Shown here: positions 16,827 through 25,989 of the stretch, piece after piece | Numbering within the stretch: position 1 is the first letter of the stretch | How the letters are laid out: every line of letters starts with the position of its first letter | Assembly: GCA_000447245.1 (NCBI GenBank) | Contig: AUYT01000001.1 | Span: 1,358,001 to 1,422,000 of the forward strand | From: a candidate division Zixibacteria bacterium RBG-1 | GTDB lineage: Bacteria > Zixibacteria > MSB-5A5 > DSPP01 > RBG-1 | Direction of reading: 5' to 3' | DNA: 64,000 nucleotides | Notes under the pieces: generated by a model | Database searches by the model: none | What the model was told of the DNA's origin: nothing | What the model saw: the letters and a program-made list of their open reading frames with translations, nothing else | Made by a program: the position numbers and the translations under genes

Positions 16827-17249
16827 CTATTCTGGCTTATTCTTTTTCTTGGATTTTACTTCTTTAGGAGTAGGTTTCGGTTTTTCTTTGGTTTCCAGGC
16901 GGTCATCTATGCCGTTTTTATTCTTGTCAATGAAATAATCATAATCCTCTTTGATTGCTCTTTTAATTATGCTTTCTTCTTTTTTGATTTTTTGGGCTTC
17001 CGGTTCTTGGGATTTTTTCTCCGCTTTGGGGTTCTCTTCCTTTACTGATTTTTCTGTCTGACTTTGAGAGGGAGACTTGGTCCCAGGGGGAGTTTTTTCT
17101 TTACCGGTATCCACCTGAGACACTTTCTCTTTTGACCCTGGCTGGTCCTGACTCTTCTTGACCCGGTCAATACCCCAGCCGGTAGAAGTCAATCCTGTTA
17201 TTAAACCGGCTAGGCAGATTATTCTCAGAATTCTCTTGGAGGTTCTCAT
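16827..17249 (-). CDS. Small secreted Lys/Glu/Pro-rich protein with Ca-binding-like loop
   Basis: 140 aa. A signal peptide (about 1-25, ending TSTGWG) precedes a disordered stretch rich in Lys, Glu, Ser, Pro and Gln. The only structured hint is DKNKNGIDDRLE at about 109-120, which has the DxNxxGxxD spacing of calcium-binding EF-hand/thrombospondin-3 loops. It resembles in composition the C-terminal tail of the preceding DUF4384-type protein, 34 bp upstream, and is probably its operon partner. Function unknown. Confidence 0.6.
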   Translation of the reverse strand: MRTSKRILRIICLAGLITGLTSTGWGIDRVKKSQDQPGSKEKVSQVDTGKEKTPPGTKSPSQSQTEKSVKEENPKAEKKSQEPEAQKIKKEESIIKRAIKEDYDYFIDKNKNGIDDRLETKEKPKPTPKEVKSKKKNKPE

Positions 17250-17283
17250 TTGCTTACCTCATCCGTTTTCATCAGTCGGTTGG

Positions 17284-18900
17284 CTATGGATTTTTGCCTT
17301 TGCTCTTGGGATTATCTTTTTGAATCCTGGACCCCTTATCTCCCGATTTGGATGATTCCTTGGAACCCTCGGATTTGGGGGCATTAAGCTTAACCGGCCG
17401 GTCCTCTTTCTTGGTGTTCGTAACAGAACCCTCTTGAGATTTCTTCTTTTCGGTTTTCTGAATCTTTTCCTGTTCAGTTTGTTTTACTTTGCCAGGATTG
17501 AAATCTACCTCTGACTGCTCCGATTTTCCGTTCTTTTTTTGAATCACTCCGCCGCCATCTGAATTATCATCCCTTTTTTCAGCATTAGAATTCTTATTCC
17601 GTAACTTAACTGAATAATCAATTACCTTTCTCTCCTGTTTTTGAATTTCACTTTCGTCACCAGGGTTCTCATCTTTCTTTCCGGCTTTGAAATTCTTATT
17701 CTGAATCTGACCGGGACTGTCCGTTATTTTCTTCTCCTGCTTCTGAATGATGACTCCTCCGTCGGAATTGTCATCTCCATAGAGAGTCCGACCCGGTTTC
17801 TTTTGAAACTTATCCGGATAGTCAATCAGATTTTTTCCCGGTTTGCCCTCATTTCGGCCTGACTTGGAGAATTTATCGTCAGCTTGAAATTGGGGGGAAT
17901 CCTCTTTCCAGTATTTCAGGTTCTGTTTGTAAGCTTTATCCGCAGTGAGTTTTTTCAATTCACCAGCTTTCAAGGGCTGTACTTCTTTCCTTACAATGAT
18001 TTTATCGGACCATTGTCGGTAATCTTTGGGTTTAAAGCGCTCGTTGTAAAATTTGACCCTCTTGTAAGGTGATACATTTATGGCCACTTTCTGATTGTGA
18101 TAGACATGGAAGTAGTCACGGTAAATCACTCGGTGGTGGTAGATAATGCTCACATAATGTCTGCCTATAAGAAAGTGGGGCAGAAATAAAGGAGAGTAAC
18201 CGTAAAAAAATCCATCAATATATATTGCGGCTCCGTACGGGTAATCAAAGTAGCAGGCCCCAAAAGAACCGTAAGAACCGTAATAAGGATAGCCGTAATA
18301 GCCAGAATAAGTGTAATAAGAACGGGGATGGCGGTATTTGACGGTAAAATAAGTTGCATCTATTGAAAAATTGTCGTAATCTGGAGGAATTATTCTGCGA
18401 TTCAGGTTTTCAATAAATTCCTCTTCATCCTCATCATCATCTCGTCTTAGATAGTAGTCCTCGTCGTCATCATCAGAATACCAGCCCAGATTGGGTAAAT
18501 CAAAAGGATCCCAGGAAGCAATGGCTACAATCTGTTCAGTTCCAGCCGGACCATCCACTATCAAGTCGTAATCATCTCTGGAGGATGGTATGGAATAAGT
18601 GTTTCTTCCTTCTACAAAGCGGCTTTCACGATAATCATAAGGATACAAAAGATGGACATAGCCGCGGGTATCCACGTTATAGATTACCACAAATGCGTCC
18701 CGGTTAGTTTTGAAATGTATCCGGATATCGTCTCCGGGGTTATAGGTGGCGCCATTGCCACGGTCAACCCACACATCGATATCCAGGCCGCTATTGGGAA
18801 CTCTTATTACACCAGTCCCATATTCATCATGGTCTGCCAAAGCCAAACCGCTGATGAAAAATACACTTAGGATTGCTAAAAGGAGACTTTGTCTTTTCAT
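17284..18900 (-). CDS. Secreted DUF4384/PEGA-like protein with 34-residue repeats
   Basis: 538 aa with a signal peptide (1-22). Residues 30-130 match the DUF4384 pattern (a beta domain with NPGDDIRIHFKTNRDAFVVIY), found in envelope proteins. An acidic segment (143-161, many Asp/Glu) and a Tyr/Gly-rich stretch (190-222) follow. A PEGA-like beta unit (223-266, AAIYIDGFFYGYSPLFL) is next; PEGA domains bind the cell surface. The tail (from about 340) is a disordered Lys/Gly/Asp/Gln-rich region with three exact-length 34-residue repeats. The start overlaps the FN3 lipoprotein stop by 4 bp, so both are driven by the sigma-54 promoter at 19786-19801. A surface or cell-wall structural role is inferred. 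Confidence 0.7.
   Translation of the reverse strand: MKRQSLLLAILSVFFISGLALADHDEYGTGVIRVPNSGLDIDVWVDRGNGATYNPGDDIRIHFKTNRDAFVVIYNVDTRGYVHLLYPYDYRESRFVEGRNTYSIPSSRDDYDLIVDGPAGTEQIVAIASWDPFDLPNLGWYSDDDDEDYYLRRDDDEDEEEFIENLNRRIIPPDYDNFSIDATYFTVKYRHPRSYYTYSGYYGYPYYGSYGSFGACYFDYPYGAAIYIDGFFYGYSPLFLPHFLIGRHYVSIIYHHRVIYRDYFHVYHNQKVAINVSPYKRVKFYNERFKPKDYRQWSDKIIVRKEVQPLKAGELKKLTADKAYKQNLKYWKEDSPQFQADDKFSKSGRNEGKPGKNLIDYPDKFQKKPGRTLYGDDNSDGGVIIQKQEKKITDSPGQIQNKNFKAGKKDENPGDESEIQKQERKVIDYSVKLRNKNSNAEKRDDNSDGGGVIQKKNGKSEQSEVDFNPGKVKQTEQEKIQKTEKKKSQEGSVTNTKKEDRPVKLNAPKSEGSKESSKSGDKGSRIQKDNPKSKGKNP
17524..17829 (-). repeat. Three tandem 34-codon repeats
   Basis: Residues 358-391, 392-425 and 426-459 of the DUF4384-type protein are tandem units of exactly 34 residues. 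Each runs from [LIV]xDY/S, through Asn/Lys-rich middle and DDNSDGG-like acid-glycine block, to IQKQE[KR]K or IQKKNGK. Copies 1 and 3 share DDNSDGG. They have diverged at the protein level but kept length. Confidence 0.75.
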
Positions 18901-19757
18901 TTTATCTCACCTCGTTTTATAAGGTTATCGGTTGATTTACTTGTTGAAATTGATTTATCTTCTTCTTTATTTGTGACAGAAGGGGGTAACGGTTTTAATT
19001 CACCATTACCTGGATCCGTCTGATACGCCCAGGCCAAACCGACTGAACTGGCCCCTATATTTTCTACTCTTATTTTAGCATAATGATTATCGGCAGTCCA
19101 GATTATATAAGCATGCCCTAAAATTACCTCTACATAGCCCAATACTGACCAGCCCTGATTGGGGGCAAAATCTACATTATCAAAATTATCCACGTAACCA
19201 AAATCCTGGATATCGACACCTACAGCGGTGTTTATATAAAAGATTCCGTCAGGAACAAAATACTCTAAATAGATATCTGCGTTGACACTGTTCCAAGCTA
19301 CTCTGGCTTCCTGCGAAAAATCAAAGCCGGCATCATTGGGGTATTGATTAAAATCATATAAAGTCACAGTCCCTTCCGGACGGGGTGTGTCAAAAATACA
19401 GTCGTAGGACAAATCTGATTCATTACCATGGACATCAAAAGCTAAAACTGCGTAATAATAAGTTTCTCCATTGATAACATCTAAATCCACAAAGGAAGAG
19501 GAAGTGGTTGTCCCAATCAAATAATAAAAACCTGCACAAGAATCTCCTCGATAAACATCGTATCCATCCAGGTCTTTTTCAGCGTTAGGATACCAGTATA
19601 AGGTCACCTGGCCGTCTCCGGTGACGCTATAAACCCCTCTGGGGGCTGCTGGCGGGTCATAATCCGGTCCAATGACATTTCTTTCACAGCCCAGATTAAA
19701 TAAATTCAGGGAAAGCCCCAAGGTTAATTTCAGTAGGTGTTGCCCTATGTTTTTCAT
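18897..19757 (-). CDS. Fibronectin type III lipoprotein
   Basis: 286 aa. Lipoprotein signal with cysteine 24 in LFNLGC. An FN3 domain follows (about 36-125: PPAAPRGVYSVTGDGQ, WYPNAEKDLDGYDVYRG, GETYYYAVLAFD), then a beta-rich domain with no recognised family (about 130-255) and a Lys/Ser tail. FN3 units in bacterial envelope proteins mediate protein or glycan binding. AGGAGG lies just before the start. It is first in an operon with the DUF4384-type and the small secreted protein, transcribed from a consensus sigma-54 promoter. Confidence 0.8.
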   Translation of the reverse strand: MKNIGQHLLKLTLGLSLNLFNLGCERNVIGPDYDPPAAPRGVYSVTGDGQVTLYWYPNAEKDLDGYDVYRGDSCAGFYYLIGTTTSSSFVDLDVINGETYYYAVLAFDVHGNESDLSYDCIFDTPRPEGTVTLYDFNQYPNDAGFDFSQEARVAWNSVNADIYLEYFVPDGIFYINTAVGVDIQDFGYVDNFDNVDFAPNQGWSVLGYVEVILGHAYIIWTADNHYAKIRVENIGASSVGLAWAYQTDPGNGELKPLPPSVTNKEEDKSISTSKSTDNLIKRGEIK

Positions 19758-19785
19758 TTTTTTTTATCCTCCTGCGAACTTTATT

Positions 19786-19801
19786 AGCAACCCTCGTGCC
19801 A
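19786..19801 (-). promoter_or_regulatory. Consensus sigma-54 (-24/-12) promoter
   Basis: Minus strand TGGCACG-AGGG-TTGCT, a full match to TGGCACG-N4-TTGCW. The -12 GC is at 19787-19788, so transcription should start near 19775, immediately before the AGGAGG ribosome site and about 18 nt before the FN3 lipoprotein ATG. It requires an NtrC-type activator; three are encoded in the window. Confidence 0.85.
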
Positions 19802-19920
19802 AACTTATAAGTTATTGTAAGACTGTCGGTTAATGAAGAGGGCTAAATTTGACCCTTTAAATTAAGCACAATAATTGTTCAATCATAAAATTATATTGTG
19901 CAGGCAAAAAAAGAATATAA

Positions 19921-19952
19921 AGAAACCTCACCATTTATGGTGAGGGGTTTCT
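19921..19952 (-). terminator. Rho-independent terminator after the sigma-54 regulator
   Basis: AGAAACCTCACCAT pairs with ATGGTGAGGGGTTTCT apart from a two-base bulge; on the minus strand a T-rich tract follows. It lies just after the regulator stop codon at 19963. Confidence 0.75.
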
Positions 19953-19962
19953 AATTTTCTCA

Positions 19963-21306
19963 TTATATCGCTATTCCGTATTCTTTGATTTTCAATCTTA
20001 GGGTATTACGGTGTATTCCCAGGATATCGGCGGTTTGCCCCATATTCCCTTTGGTTTGTTGCAGAACCCGCGAAATATATCTTTTTTCTAATTCCTGCAA
20101 AGTCAAATTATCTTCCAGAATCTCTTTTTTCTCCAGAGTCCGGAACTCCGGCAAATCCGAAACATCCAAAACATTGCTGCGGCACAAAACCATTCCTCTT
20201 TCAATTACATTTTCTAATTCTCGGACATTCCCAGGCCAGTTGTAATTCAACAAAACATCCTTGGCTTTGGGGGTAATCCCTACAATCTCCTTGTTTAATT
20301 TTTTAGAATATTTTTTCAAAAAGTGGTCGGTTAACAGAAGGATATCATCCTTTCTTTCCCTTAAAGGAGGCAAAACAATCGAAATCACATTTAATCTGTA
20401 ATACAGGTCCTCCCGGAATTTTTTCTCCTGAATTCTCTGCTCCAGGTCCTGGTTGGTGGCAGCCAAAATTCTCACATCTATTTTAACCAAGTCTTTGCCG
20501 CCCAATCTTTCAAATTCCTGGCCTTCTATTACCCTTAATAGTTTGACCTGCATCTCCAGTGAGATATCTCCGATTTCATCCAAAAATAAAGTTCCACCGT
20601 CGGCCAGCTCAAATCTCCCCTCTTTTCTCCTCATGGCACCGGTAAAAGCACCTCTTTCATACCCAAAGAGTTCCGATTCTAAAAGGGATTCCGGTAAAGC
20701 AGCGCAGGAGATAGCGATAAATTTGTGATTGGCTCGGTCACTTAAATTATGAATTGCCCGCGCAACCAATTCTTTACCAGTCCCTGACTCTCCCCGGATT
20801 AAAACGGTAGTATCGGATTTGGCTACTTTAGTGATAACACTTAGAACTTCTTTTATCGGCTTGCTTTCACCTACAATAGTAGTATCTTTGAATTTTTCTT
20901 CCAGTTGTTCTTTGAAGAAACGATTTTCCGCCAAAAGAGAGTGAGTTTCGCTGGCTTTTTTTAGAATGACCATTAATTCTTCCAAATCGACCGGCTTGTT
21001 GACATAATAAAATGCCCCTTCTTTCATGGCCGAGACTGCGGTTTCCACAGTTCCAAAAGCGGTCATTACAATTACTTGCGTGTCGGGTGAGATTTTTTTG
21101 ATTCTCTTCAAAAGCTCCAGCCCGTCCATACCCGGCATTTTCATATCAATCAAAGCCATCTCATAAAACTTCTCTTCAAATAGTTTCAATGCCTGTTCAC
21201 CGGATTCAGCCAGAGCTACCGAGAAACCCTCTTTTTGCAAAAAGCCGGCTAAAATCTCTCTTTGAGATTTTTCATCATCAACCACCAGCAAGCGATATTT
21301 TAACAT
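19963..21306 (-). CDS. NtrC-family sigma-54 response regulator
   Basis: 447 aa: receiver (1-120, phosphoacceptor Asp in MALIDMKMPG), AAA+ domain (about 140-370) with Walker A GESGTGKE, the sigma-54-contacting loop GAFTGA and Walker B LFLDEIGD, and a Fis-type helix-turn-helix at the end (TADILGIHRNTLRLKIKEYG). It activates sigma-54 promoters when phosphorylated. Its partner kinase is 6 bp upstream. The sigma-54 promoter at 19786-19801 starts about 160 bp downstream of its stop and is an obvious candidate target. Confidence 0.93.
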   Translation of the reverse strand: MLKYRLLVVDDEKSQREILAGFLQKEGFSVALAESGEQALKLFEEKFYEMALIDMKMPGMDGLELLKRIKKISPDTQVIVMTAFGTVETAVSAMKEGAFYYVNKPVDLEELMVILKKASETHSLLAENRFFKEQLEEKFKDTTIVGESKPIKEVLSVITKVAKSDTTVLIRGESGTGKELVARAIHNLSDRANHKFIAISCAALPESLLESELFGYERGAFTGAMRRKEGRFELADGGTLFLDEIGDISLEMQVKLLRVIEGQEFERLGGKDLVKIDVRILAATNQDLEQRIQEKKFREDLYYRLNVISIVLPPLRERKDDILLLTDHFLKKYSKKLNKEIVGITPKAKDVLLNYNWPGNVRELENVIERGMVLCRSNVLDVSDLPEFRTLEKKEILEDNLTLQELEKRYISRVLQQTKGNMGQTADILGIHRNTLRLKIKEYGIAI

Positions 21307-21312
21307 AAAAGT

Positions 21313-23358
21313 TTAACTCAAGGGTAAATATATAAAAAAGGTGGTACCTTTTCCTACTTCAGATTCAACTTCGATTTTTCCTTGGTGGTCGGAAATTATC
21401 CGGTGGGCAATCGATAAGCCCAAGCCGGTTCCTCTTTCTTTGGTAGTAAAATATGGTTGAAAGATTTTGCTTAAATCATCTTTGGGAATCCCTTTACCTG
21501 TGTCAGATATTTTAATCAAAAAATGGCCCTTGCTGTTAGAAGTTAGAATAGAAATCTTTCCTCCCGGCTCAGTGGCCTGAATCGCATTTAGAATTATATT
21601 TAGAAGAGCTTTTTTCATCTCCTCCCGGCCAATTTTAAGATTGGCCTCGGCCTTAAAATTCGTGTTCAAGGTAATCTTCTTTTCCTCGGCTTCTAATTTA
21701 ACCAAATTCATAAGTTCTTCCAAAAATTCCCGGCTGTTGACCGAAACCAGACTCAGCTTTTGGGCTTTGGTCAAACTCAAAAATTGGTTGACGATATTGT
21801 TTAATCTTTTGGTCTCATCAATTATTGACTTGAGAAAATTCTCATATTCGGTTTTGTTTGACCCTACGGTAAATTCAGACTTCAACCTTTGGGATGCAAT
21901 TGCAATAGTATTCAAAGGATTTCTAATTTCATGCGCCACACCGGCCGCTAGATTTCCCAAAGCCGAGAGCCGCTCGGCTCTTTTGGTTTCTTCTTGTAAT
22001 TTTTTGAATTCTGTAATATCATGAATCACAGCCACTGCACCTAAAATCTTTCCCTCTTCATCAAAAATTCCGGAACTGCCGATTAAAAGGGTTTTAGATT
22101 CTCCCACTCTGGTTTTAAAACTTGTTTCAAAATCTCGCACAGCTTTCCCCTCATTCAGAGAATCAGTCAGCAAACATTCGTCATACGGAAAAATTGTGCC
22201 ATACTTTTTTCCTATCACGCTTTCTCGTGACAAAGAAAAAAGGTTTTCAGCTATTTTATTAAGCATCACAATGTTTCCTTTGGCGTCCATGGCTACTACC
22301 GCATTATCCATCGATTCTAAAATATTTCCGGTTAAACTTTCAATTTCTTTATAAGATTTTTCTAAAGTGAAATAGTTTTGATATGCTATCACCAGACCGA
22401 TTACCAAAAATCCCAAAGCAAAAATGATCAGACTAATTAGAATGGTCTGTTTTTGGAAATTGGCGGTAATCAGATTGTAATTTTCCAACGACAACCCCAC
22501 CCGGAAAATTCCGGCCGGAAATTCCGTTGAAACAAAGGGCTTGACCACCTCCAATACTTGATGGCCTTCAAAATCCAGAATTCTACTTCTGGCCTGATTT
22601 TGATTCAGGGCCTCCTGCAGAAAAGGGTCTTTCTCTATTTTAAGCAGCTTTTCAATGGTTCTGGAAGCAAACACGATCCCTTCCTGGGCTTGCAGAACAA
22701 TGTACTCAATCCCGCTTTCCCGGCTGATTTTTTCAATCAAAAATCCGATACCGACTTCTTTTTTTATTTCATCTAAATAAGAAGGCAGGACTATCAGGGC
22801 AATAACTTTTTTTTCAGAACTACTTCTCTGAACAAACAAAACTCCCCCGGTGTATGCTCTGGATGGTCCTGAAATTTCAAGCAGAGCCTGGTTATCGTCA
22901 CCCTTTAAAATTGAGCTTATTTCCGGCAAAAAATTACCCAAAGAATCCAAATAGATTTTCCTGTCTTTAATTTTGGAACTGCTTTTTAAAATTTCACCGC
23001 TGGCAGAGAGAATGTCCAGACGCAATAGCCCGGTTTTACCGGCCAACTCGGCCAGAAGATTTTCATTGAGTGTGCCCGCTTTCTCCCAATTCTCAATCAG
23101 AAGAGCGATATCAGACAAATCATCTTTCAAAGCCTGTTCGATTAAGGCATTGGAAGTAAGTGTATTCTCGCTGGCTAGAATTAAGGCCTGGAGCAGGGCT
23201 TTTCCCTGGGTCTCCATCACTTCCAGCATGCTGGCTTTACTCTTTTGAATTATATAGGAAGTTACCAGAAAAATTAGCGCTCCCAAAAGTACCACCAGAA
23301 TGATTAAATACCTGATTCGGATGTGGCTCAAAAACCTGCGGAAGGACAGCTGTGACAT
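21313..23358 (-). CDS. Membrane sensor histidine kinase with PAS domain
   Basis: 681 aa. Two membrane helices (about 15-33 and 305-325) flank an extracytoplasmic sensor of about 270 residues that I cannot assign with certainty (Cache-like in size). Inside the cell are a PAS domain (about 340-450: ILESMDNAVVAMDAKGNI), the HisKA motif AAGVAHEIRNPLNTIA with the phosphorylated histidine, and the ATPase boxes DTGKGIPKDD and TTKERGTGLGLSIA. It should phosphorylate the regulator encoded 6 bp downstream. It starts 3 bp after the transporter gene stop. Confidence 0.92.
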   Translation of the reverse strand: MSQLSFRRFLSHIRIRYLIILVVLLGALIFLVTSYIIQKSKASMLEVMETQGKALLQALILASENTLTSNALIEQALKDDLSDIALLIENWEKAGTLNENLLAELAGKTGLLRLDILSASGEILKSSSKIKDRKIYLDSLGNFLPEISSILKGDDNQALLEISGPSRAYTGGVLFVQRSSSEKKVIALIVLPSYLDEIKKEVGIGFLIEKISRESGIEYIVLQAQEGIVFASRTIEKLLKIEKDPFLQEALNQNQARSRILDFEGHQVLEVVKPFVSTEFPAGIFRVGLSLENYNLITANFQKQTILISLIIFALGFLVIGLVIAYQNYFTLEKSYKEIESLTGNILESMDNAVVAMDAKGNIVMLNKIAENLFSLSRESVIGKKYGTIFPYDECLLTDSLNEGKAVRDFETSFKTRVGESKTLLIGSSGIFDEEGKILGAVAVIHDITEFKKLQEETKRAERLSALGNLAAGVAHEIRNPLNTIAIASQRLKSEFTVGSNKTEYENFLKSIIDETKRLNNIVNQFLSLTKAQKLSLVSVNSREFLEELMNLVKLEAEEKKITLNTNFKAEANLKIGREEMKKALLNIILNAIQATEPGGKISILTSNSKGHFLIKISDTGKGIPKDDLSKIFQPYFTTKERGTGLGLSIAHRIISDHQGKIEVESEVGKGTTFFIYLPLS

Positions 23359-23361
23359 GGT

Positions 23362-24615
23362 TTAAGCTTTCAAACCAAAGTAAAATAAAGCTATGGTGGA
23401 AATCACAATAATTATTATGAGCAGAATGGTCACATAATTGTAAAATTTAGAATTGGTATATTTCCCCATAATCTTGGGATTATTAATAAGCATCAGCATA
23501 AAAATTAAAATCAGAGGCAAAAGAATCCCATTTATTACCTGAGAAATATACATAATGGGAATCAAAGGAATTCTGGGAGACAAAATAGCAATTGCGCCCA
23601 CGGCAATCAACAAGGTATACAGCCCAAAAAATTGAGGTGCTTCAGAAAATTTTTTATTGACTCCCTCCTCCCAGCCCATACCTTCACAGATAGTATACGC
23701 AGTAGATAAAGGTATAATGGAAGCGGCGAATAATGAGGCGTTCAAAAGACCGAAAGAAAAAAGCAAAGCCGAATATTGTCCTACCAAAGGCTCCAAAGCC
23801 AGAGCCGCGTCTTTGGCGGTCTCGATTCTGATTCCATTTTTAAATAGCGTAGCGGCACACACCATGATGATAAAAAATACCACCACACTCACTATTATAC
23901 TTCCTAAAATTACATCCAAACGAGAATGTTTATAGTCCCTAATTTTAATATTTTTCTCCACAATGGAAGATTGTAAATAAAACTGCATCCAAGGGGCAAT
24001 GGTTGTTCCAATTAGGCCTAGTAACATAGATAGACTGGCTGGGTCAAAAGAAACCTTGGGATTCAAAAATCCGCCTTCAACTTGACCCCATTCGGGTTCA
24101 ACCATAAATCCGGTGATGATATAGGTGATATAAAATGCACTGGCTCCTAAAAAAACTTTTTCAATTGAGCGATAGTTCCCTTTAACTGCTAAAAGCCAAA
24201 TGAAAATGGCGGCCAAGGGTACTACAATTTGTCTCTTGATATTTAGAATCTCCAAGGCCGAAGCGATTCCAGCGAAATTTGCTATGATATTTCCTAAGTT
24301 AGCTAAAAATAAAGCCAGTAACACGTAAAAAGTGGTTTTTACTCCGAATCGTTCACGGATTAAATCTGAGAGACCCTTGCCCGTAACTACTCCCATTCGG
24401 GCGGACATATCCTGGACCACAATCAGCGCTAAAGTAATAGGAATCAAAGTCCACAAAAAAGCATAACCGAACTGTGCCCCAGCCAAAGAGTAGGTGGTAA
24501 TACCACCAGCGTCGTTGTCTACATTGGAGGTAATGATGCCCGGACCCATTATAGAAAGAAAAATCAAAATTTTTTTCCAGCGTTGTTTTAAAGTTTTAGG
24601 TCTTTTGATTGGCAT
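23362..24615 (-). CDS. Nramp-related metal transporter with altered metal-binding residues
   Basis: 417 aa, 11 or so membrane helices, Nramp/SLC11 fold. In helix 1 the canonical DPGN is DAGG (Asp35-Ala-Gly-Gly38), so the Asn ligand is gone. In helix 6 the MPH motif is replaced by APWMQ (Ala207-Pro208-Trp209), so the metal-selecting Met and the His are gone. Canonical Nramps use the Asp, Asn and Met to bind Mn2+/Fe2+, and the Met discriminates against Mg2+/Ca2+. This pattern is closer to Nramp-related magnesium transporters. It follows a PRC/MgtE-N/CBS protein after 3 bp, which supports a link with Mg2+. The substrate is inference. Confidence 0.85.
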   Translation of the reverse strand: MPIKRPKTLKQRWKKILIFLSIMGPGIITSNVDNDAGGITTYSLAGAQFGYAFLWTLIPITLALIVVQDMSARMGVVTGKGLSDLIRERFGVKTTFYVLLALFLANLGNIIANFAGIASALEILNIKRQIVVPLAAIFIWLLAVKGNYRSIEKVFLGASAFYITYIITGFMVEPEWGQVEGGFLNPKVSFDPASLSMLLGLIGTTIAPWMQFYLQSSIVEKNIKIRDYKHSRLDVILGSIIVSVVVFFIIMVCAATLFKNGIRIETAKDAALALEPLVGQYSALLFSFGLLNASLFAASIIPLSTAYTICEGMGWEEGVNKKFSEAPQFFGLYTLLIAVGAIAILSPRIPLIPIMYISQVINGILLPLILIFMLMLINNPKIMGKYTNSKFYNYVTILLIIIIVISTIALFYFGLKA

Positions 24616-24618
24616 TAC

Positions 24619-25911
24619 TTATTTTCTCTTTTTGGGATGCCTGAATTCCGGCATTTCGGCATCTATGGCATCTTTTAAGGTGATGATTCCCCTTATGATA
24701 TTATTTTCATCAACCACCGGGACCACTACATAATCATATTTTCTAAAATAGTTGACAACCTTTTTTTTGGAATCGTTGACCTTAAGTTTTTTGACTCTCT
24801 TGTTCATAATTTTCTCCAGAGTGCTGTCCGGAGTAGCCACAAGCAGATGCCTTAAGCTTAACACACCAAAAAGCTGTTTTTGTTCATTGGTTAGATATAC
24901 ATAGTAAACAACTTCAGAAGCTAAAGCATGCTTTCGAATCTGTTCGATGGCTTGAGCTACCGTCAAATTTTTCAGAAGTGTAATAAAATCTACGGTCATC
25001 AAACTTCCGGCGGTTCCTTCCGGATAAGCCAAGAGTTTTTCCAGCTCTTCTCTCTTTTCTTTTTCCATGGCCTGGATGATGGTATCCTTTTTCTCCTCCG
25101 GTAAATCGGCCAATAAATCTACCGCCTCATCCGGAGCCATTTCTTCGATTATGTCTGAGGCCTTTTCTTCACCTACCGTTTCAATCAAAGCCACACTCAC
25201 CTCGGGATGAACCTCCTCCAAGGTCTGGGCAGCGGTCTCCACGTCCAATGATTTAAACATGGCCTCTCTTTTTTCCCGGTCTAATTCCTCTAAAAGGTCG
25301 GCCAATTCGGAAGGATGAATCTCGGTTAATTTTCTCTGAGTGACATTCAGCTTTAGGTCTTCTTTGAAAGGGTCTTTGGCTAAGGGCTGGACGTATTTCC
25401 AGGAGATTAATTTACTGGGAACCTGGTAGGCAAAAAACCAGTTGGTCAGAGCATCCATTACCCTGATAAATCCCAGTCGCCGTAAAATGGCTCGGATTCC
25501 GACATCCACGTGGACCAACCGTAACTCTCCATGATTGATCAAGAAATGCAGGTCATTGACTCTTTCAAGTTTGGAGCCATAGGTGTCCACCACTTGTTTA
25601 TCCATAATTTCATCCCGCAGGAGAAGTTCCTGGGGTTTGCTGTGATAGTTTTGAAATTTAGCCGAAGCATCCCCTTTTAATTTGATGACATTACCCTCCA
25701 AGCTAAGCACCTCCTCCCAGCCGATTACTTTGGTAGTTTTAGGCCGGGGAGAGACCACACACAATTGCGTTACTTTGGGGAAAACCTCACCGATTTGAAC
25801 GATTAAATCATTTAGTTTCCCCAGCGCATTCCCGGCTTCGTCCACAACTCGACGGTCCAATAGCTCGCTTAAAAAAATGAACATCCTTAAATCGTTTTTA
25901 TCCATATTCAT
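24619..25911 (-). CDS. PRC-barrel/MgtE-N/CBS protein, partner of the Nramp-like transporter
   Basis: 430 aa, no membrane helices. Two PRC-barrel-like units (about 10-70 and 95-165: LDRRVVDEAGNALGKLNDL and MDKQVVDTYGSKLERVNDL), an MgtE N-domain (about 205-310: LTEIHPSELADLLEELDREK and similar helical repeats), and two CBS motifs (about 310-425). In MgtE the N and CBS domains bind Mg2+ and gate the pore. Here the pore is missing and an Nramp-like transporter is encoded 3 bp downstream. The likely job is a cytosolic Mg2+ or nucleotide sensor acting on that transporter. It is probably first in the transcript that continues through the two-component genes. Confidence 0.85.
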   Translation of the reverse strand: MNMDKNDLRMFIFLSELLDRRVVDEAGNALGKLNDLIVQIGEVFPKVTQLCVVSPRPKTTKVIGWEEVLSLEGNVIKLKGDASAKFQNYHSKPQELLLRDEIMDKQVVDTYGSKLERVNDLHFLINHGELRLVHVDVGIRAILRRLGFIRVMDALTNWFFAYQVPSKLISWKYVQPLAKDPFKEDLKLNVTQRKLTEIHPSELADLLEELDREKREAMFKSLDVETAAQTLEEVHPEVSVALIETVGEEKASDIIEEMAPDEAVDLLADLPEEKKDTIIQAMEKEKREELEKLLAYPEGTAGSLMTVDFITLLKNLTVAQAIEQIRKHALASEVVYYVYLTNEQKQLFGVLSLRHLLVATPDSTLEKIMNKRVKKLKVNDSKKKVVNYFRKYDYVVVPVVDENNIIRGIITLKDAIDAEMPEFRHPKKRK

Positions 25912-25989
25912 ATATATTTTCGGAAAATTAATACAACCAAACAGCTAATTGGCTGACTTACTTTTACCATAAATTCGTAAATTGTTTTC

